From Streptomyces albidoflavus (GTDB taxonomy: Bacteria > Actinomycetota > Actinomycetes > Streptomycetales > Streptomycetaceae), in assembly GCF_000719955.1 (NCBI RefSeq), contig NZ_JOII01000022.1:62001-126000 (forward strand): 64,000 nucleotides of DNA, read 5' to 3'. Below the pieces are notes generated by a model. That model was not told the DNA's origin, did not search any database, and saw only the letters and a list, made by a program, of their open reading frames with translations. The position numbers were made by a program, and so were the translations under genes. Below, piece by piece: positions 60,720 through 64,000 of this stretch (position 1 is the stretch's first letter; every line of letters starts with the position of its first letter).

Positions 60720-61454
60720 GGGCCTTCGGCCGGGCTGTCCTTGTGGCTGGGCTTCGTTCTGGCCGTACCGGTTCAAGATGGCCTCAAACGCCGGCCGGGC
60801 TGGGGGTTCGCGGTGCGTTCGCCGTCTGGGGCGGGCGGGGCCGCACCGGGGTACCTCCTCACAAACTGCATGGTGCGGGGTCAGTCGCTTCAAGGCGGCC
60901 GTGTGTGCAGTTTGCTGCGGGGGCACCCCGGTCTCGGCCTCCTCGGCGGTCCAGAAGCGGGGGTGGCCGGTCCTGACCGCGAAGGACTCCTCGTCCTTCC
61001 AGCGCCAGTGGCGGTCTGGGCTCACCGTCAGGTCCAGCTCCAGGTCGTCCACGACGATGTCCGTGCCCTCCTCGTTGACCGCGCCCTGCTCGTCGTACCG
61101 CGTGCGCCGTTCGAAGTTGACGTACCAGCCGCCGAAAGTGCCGTCGCGGGAGAAGAACCACCAGACCGCGTACCCGGCGCCGGGCGGCTGGAGGATGAGC
61201 GCGCTCCCGTTGCGCCAGCGGTCGGGGCGCAACGGGAAGCCGCCGGGCGGCCACCGCTCGGGGTCCAGGTCCCGCAGGTGCGCCCGTCGCCCGCCCGGCA
61301 ACCGGGCCCGCCACCCGGGCGAACCCGCCGCAAGCCAGAGCCACACCCCTTCCGGCCCGCGCCCGGCCACCCGCACCGGGCACCCCACGCTGACCTGCCC
61401 ACCGATCCGCAGCCACCACCACAGCACCCGGCCCCAGCGGTCCATCCGGTCCAT
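60657..61454 (-). pseudogene. DUF402-family gene with replaced or destroyed C-terminus
   Basis: From ATG 61454 (GGGAGGGGAG 7 bases upstream) about 175 residues read as a normal DUF402/FomD-like protein: WWFFSRDGTFGGWYVNFERRTRYDEQG, TDIVVDDLELDLTVSPDRHWRWKDEESFAVR and FWTAEEAE. The next residues should continue a helix and end the domain. Instead the frame enters TGVPPQQTAHTAALKRLTPHHAVCEEV and then translated repeat sequence (PPARPAFEAILNRYG is the antisense reading of the dispersed repeat), stopping at 60657 inside the GH65 3' end. I interpret this as loss of the true 3' end by deletion or recombination at the repeat. The conserved catalytic part survives, so residual function is possible. 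Confidence 0.65.
60755..60802 (+). repeat. Single dispersed copy of the 48-kb repeat unit
   Basis: GCCTCAAACGCCGGCC followed by GGGCTG at 60781-60802, preceded by GTACCGGTTCAAGATG. It matches the reverse complement of array units (GTGCCGGTCAAAGATG then the core) from 48.5-48.85 kb. It lies in the 3' end of the DUF402-type reading frame and 36 bases after the GH65 stop. Confidence 0.8.
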
Positions 61455-61475
61455 CCGCAAGCTCCCCTCCCGCAC

Positions 61476-61809
61476 CGATCACTCGTGCGGCCAAGCATGG
61501 CGGACGCCACTGACAATCCGTAGACCATGCCTCACTCAGGGTGATGCGCGGTCGGCTCTGGCGGGTGTTTCTCTTGGCCATCGACGGAGCCCGGACGTGG
61601 GTTGGGTCCCGGACGCGTTCTCCGGGCCGCCCCCGCACAGACCGGGGATGCAGCCGCTCTCCGGAGCTGGAGACCCCGAAGCCGACCGCGCGCTGCGGAC
61701 CTTAGGTCCGGGTACTGACAACGGGGAGGTGCGGAGGGCGTGTTCGGATGTTCCGCGCCGGTCGGGGAGGATCGGGGCCGGTGAGGAGTGGAGAGCTGGA
61801 GGTTGCCTG
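61476..61809. other. Intergenic region, no supported gene
   Basis: About 330 bases. It contains a less GC-rich promoter-like stretch at 61480-61545 for the minus-strand DUF402 gene, then GC-rich sequence up to the SUKH-like gene. No toxin gene remnant could be recognised. Confidence 0.4.
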
Positions 61810-62325
61810 ATGGTGGAAGAGTCGTGGCTGCCCTATGACGGCGTCGCCCTCGCGCGTCTGGTGCCGGCGGGTGGCGAGGTGGTGGACGCGCTGGTCGGGC
61901 GGGGGTTGCCGGTGGACTGCTGCCGGGTGTTCGTGCGGGATCGTGGGCGGGAGTTGGAGGTTCGGGAGCTTCCGGCGGGGCGGGCTGTGTTTCTCGGGGC
62001 GTTCGAGGACGGGGTGAACTCGTACTGGCTGGTTCTGGGGAGTGGGGCGGTCTGGATGGTGCGCGGGTACGACGACGGGGGCGGGGAGCAGGGGTACGAG
62101 CTGGTCAACTCGTCGGTTCTCGGACTGCAAAGGGTGCTGGCGGTGTGGGAGGAGTTCGTGCGGTCGGGGTGGAGTGATGAGGACGACGGTTACGAGGAGT
62201 ACGTCGAGGGGGTGGTCGGGCGGGCGCGGGACGGTGATCCGGAGGCGTTCGGGGACGAGGAGGCGTGGTGGGCGCGGCATTTCGAGGAGGTGGAGTTGGG
62301 GGTGCTGGTGCCCGAGGGGGCGTAG
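61810..62325 (+). CDS. SUKH-4-like immunity protein (orphan)
   Basis: A 171-residue acidic cytoplasmic protein. It resembles the SUKH-4 superfamily: a start in LVPAGGEVVDALVGRGLP, VRELPAGRAVFLGAFEDGVNSYWLVLGSGAVWMV as the central strands, LVNSSVLGLQRVLAVWEEFV as the ordered helix, and a terminal helix with EEAWWARHFEEVELG. SUKH proteins neutralise polymorphic toxins, often nucleases or deaminases. No toxin gene is next to it, so it is an orphan here. Its codon usage has noticeably more T (GTT, GGT, TCG) than the neighbours, a hint of transfer. ATG at 61810 has GGAGG about 8 bases upstream. Confidence 0.65.
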   Translation: MVEESWLPYDGVALARLVPAGGEVVDALVGRGLPVDCCRVFVRDRGRELEVRELPAGRAVFLGAFEDGVNSYWLVLGSGAVWMVRGYDDGGGEQGYELVNSSVLGLQRVLAVWEEFVRSGWSDEDDGYEEYVEGVVGRARDGDPEAFGDEEAWWARHFEEVELGVLVPEGA

Positions 62326-62402
62326 GGGGGAATGGGGCAGGTCAGGGGGTACGGGGCGGGCGGGTCCCGTCGGTTGTCGGTGGGGGATGCCAGACTTTCC
62401 GG

Positions 62403-63596
62403 GTGAGCGAAGACCCGAACGGCGCCGCCTCCGCGGCTCCCGCACTCCGGCAGCGGCTGGCCCAGGTGCGGGGCGTCTCCGTACCGCCCCGGCCGCTCGA
62501 CGCCCGTGCCCTGGCGGCGCTCGCCGCCAATCCGGGGTGCCACCGGCGTGCCCTGCTCGACGGTGCGGGGGTGGACAAGCCCAGACTCGCCGAGGCGCTG
62601 GGGGTGCCTTCGGGGTTCGGGCAGTCGCAGTTCGCGTTCATGCGCGGGCACGCCTTCGAGGCGCGGGTGAAGGCCGACGGGGGCGCTGAGCTGCTGCGGC
62701 TCGCCCATGCCTGCCTCGGCGGCGGGCCCGCGCCGGACGGCGGTGGCGAGGTGCCCCGCCTCGCGGCCCCCGGGCAGGCCGAGCGGGTCGCCCGGACCGA
62801 GGAGGCGCTGCGGGAGGCGGCCGGGCGGCGGGGTGGCTGGACGCTGCTGGACCACCCGATGCTCGCCCTGGAGGTGGCCGGGTCGGACGCCTTCCTGGAG
62901 CCGGACGCGATCGTGGTTCATCCCGACGGCGGCTGGTCGGTGGTGGAGATCAAGTCCTTCCCGATGCTGGACGGTTCGGCGGACGCCGCCAAGGTCGGGG
63001 CGGCCGCCCGGCAGGCCGCGGTGTACGTGCTGGCGCTGGAGGAGGCCGCCGGCCGGCTCGCGGAGCGGCTGGGCGGGACTCCGGCCGTCCGCCACCAGGT
63101 GCTGCTGGTCTGTCCCAAGGACTTCTCCAACCTCCCCACCGGCGCCGCCGTCGACGTGCGCAAGCAGCGGGCGGTGACGCGGCGCCAGCTCTCCCGGCTC
63201 ACCCGGGTCGAGGACGTGGCCGCCGCGCTGCCGCCCGGCGTCTGCTTCGACCCCGACCGGCCCCCGGACGAACTCCTGCGCGCCGTCGAGTCGGTCCCCG
63301 CCTCCTACGCCCCGGAGTGCCTCTCCGCCTGTGAACTGGCCTTCCACTGCCGTGAGCGGGCCCGCGCGGCGGGTGACGTGACCGCGCTGGGCCGCTCGGT
63401 CCGGGGTGAGCTGGGCGGGCTGACCTCGGTCGAGGAGGTCCTGACGGCCGCCGCCTCCCCGGACGGGGCCGGGGACGGGGGCGACCCGGGTACGGACGCG
63501 ACGGTGGCGGCGCTGCGGAGGGCCGCCCGGCTGCGCGCCGAGGCGCTGGCCACCGCGGGCGCCGGGGCGCCGGATCGGGGGCCGGGATGCCGCTGA
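62403..63596 (+). CDS. Cas4/RecB-type Fe-S PD-(D/E)XK nuclease
   Basis: A 397-residue protein. It shows the full motif set of RecB-family nucleases with an iron-sulphur cluster: an N-terminal Cys46 (NPGCHRRAL), GHAFE at 72-76, the metal-binding Asp168 (FLEPDAIVVHPDGG), Glu182-Ile-Lys184 (VVEIKSFP) and the motif Gln204-x3-Tyr208 (RQAAVYVL). It ends with three clustered cysteines, Cys306, Cys310 and Cys316 (PECLSACELAFHC). One N-terminal plus three C-terminal cysteines is the Cas4/AddB 4Fe-4S arrangement. There is no Cas1, Cas2 or repeat array nearby, so CRISPR adaptation is unlikely. It overlaps the next gene by 10 bases, so the two form one operon. GTG at 62403 is the chosen start. Confidence 0.78.
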   Translation: MSEDPNGAASAAPALRQRLAQVRGVSVPPRPLDARALAALAANPGCHRRALLDGAGVDKPRLAEALGVPSGFGQSQFAFMRGHAFEARVKADGGAELLRLAHACLGGGPAPDGGGEVPRLAAPGQAERVARTEEALREAAGRRGGWTLLDHPMLALEVAGSDAFLEPDAIVVHPDGGWSVVEIKSFPMLDGSADAAKVGAAARQAAVYVLALEEAAGRLAERLGGTPAVRHQVLLVCPKDFSNLPTGAAVDVRKQRAVTRRQLSRLTRVEDVAAALPPGVCFDPDRPPDELLRAVESVPASYAPECLSACELAFHCRERARAAGDVTALGRSVRGELGGLTSVEEVLTAAASPDGAGDGGDPGTDATVAALRRAARLRAEALATAGAGAPDRGPGCR

Positions 63597-64000
63597 TCAG
63601 CACCCTCGCCCGGCTGGAGGCGGTGCGTACGGGCCGGGCGCAGCCCGCCGCGACCGTGCTCCACCGCCACCTCTCCGCCCGCCCGCTGGTCCTCGTCCCG
63701 CTCACCACGGCCGGTGAGGCCGGAGCCCCGCTCGGCGCCCTCGTCGGCACCGACCGGGACGCGCCCCGCCTGCTGGTGGTCCCGCAACCGGCCGACCGGG
63801 AGCTGCGCTTCGCCTTCCTCGCCCGCCTCGCCTCGGTGGTCCTGCCGCACATCGAGGAGTACGCGGCCCAGGTGGAGCCCGCCGAGCGCACCGAGGCCGA
63901 CCCGGAGACGGGCAAGCGCGTCAAGGTCGTCACCGAGCTGTGCGCCGACGCCCCGCAGCTCGTCGTGCCGGGGCGGGCCGGGATCGAGCTGGTGCGGCTG
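63587..64000 (+). CDS. Unrecognised protein coupled to the Fe-S nuclease (3' end outside window)
   Basis: The open frame starts at ATG 63587, overlapping the nuclease gene by 10 bases, and runs 138 codons to the window edge without a stop. The sequence (MPLISTLARLEAVRTGRAQPA, HRHLSARPLVLVPLTTAGEAGAPLG, RFAFLARLASVVLPHIEEYA, GKRVKVVTELCADAPQLVVPG) is soluble with no motif I can assign. Translational coupling to a Cas4-like nuclease suggests a shared DNA-processing or defence role. I recall such pairs being conserved across Streptomyces, which I cannot check here. Confidence 0.75.
   Translation, partial: MPLISTLARLEAVRTGRAQPAATVLHRHLSARPLVLVPLTTAGEAGAPLGALVGTDRDAPRLLVVPQPADRELRFAFLARLASVVLPHIEEYAAQVEPAERTEADPETGKRVKVVTELCADAPQLVVPGRAGIELVRL

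Noticed and set aside
62403..63596. Cas4 of a CRISPR adaptation module
   Set aside because: Motifs fit Cas4, but no Cas1, Cas2, other cas gene or repeat array occurs in the window. Kept as a Cas4/RecB-like nuclease only.

Overview
The window is high-GC actinobacterial chromosome, almost certainly Streptomyces. Evidence: third-position GC bias, frequent GTG/TTG starts, many 4-base overlapping stop/start pairs, a mycothiol gene (mshB), a SpoIIE-type phosphatase with partner-switch ATPases, and BldK-like oligopeptide importers next to typA. From memory, the order typA / oligopeptide importers / mshB / fdxA-dapC / dapE / LOG protein resembles the S. coelicolor SCO5111-SCO5140 neighbourhood, running in reverse. 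I could not check this by search.

Layout. 1-2705: 3' end of a dihydropteroate synthase gene, arylamine N-acetyltransferase, and a DUF2000/AraC-regulator divergent pair. 2772-10456: LOG-family protein, dapE, a lysozyme-fold-like membrane-anchored protein, a decayed PPOX remnant, a small secreted protein, dapC, fdxA, then a coupled GNAT/SirB1-like pair. 10514-20884: a sugar locus. A YtfQRT-YjfF-type ABC importer, LacI regulator and galactose mutarotase lie on the minus strand, divergent from a secreted GH2 enzyme with a C-terminal arabinofuranose-binding (AbfB) module. The 940-bp divergent region holds two LacI-type operators, one overlapping a -35/-10 pair, and a 169-nt near-perfect palindrome. 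20955-30307: housekeeping and envelope genes, including mshB, an S9 peptidase and an APH-type kinase.

30487-42155: two tandem five-gene oligopeptide ABC importer operons (SBP, permease B, permease C, ATPase D, ATPase F), each closed by a hairpin. In both operons the D ATPase lacks the Walker B segment at the same junction. One copy is also frameshifted. This is either parallel gene death or an assembly collapse. 42676-48040: typA, a secreted protein, and a solitary peptide-binding lipoprotein with a long disordered insertion. 48208-48857: two converging arrays of ~62-bp repeats. 48985-55814: a small membrane protein, a PAS/GAF/PP2C/HATPase regulator, a second HATPase protein, NUDIX, SPOR-domain, GntR and DUF4190 proteins.

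56023-60719: secreted subtilase, divergent from a secreted GH65 enzyme. 60720-64000: a single dispersed-repeat copy adjoining a DUF402 gene whose C-terminus looks destroyed, an orphan SUKH-4 immunity-like gene, and the start of an operon encoding a Cas4/RecB-type Fe-S nuclease with an unrecognised partner cut by the window edge.

The best candidates for a new biological system are the putative furanoside (Galf/Araf) uptake locus with its operators and giant palindrome, and the Cas4-like nuclease operon at the right edge. No tRNA, rRNA, IS element, prophage or CRISPR array was seen.
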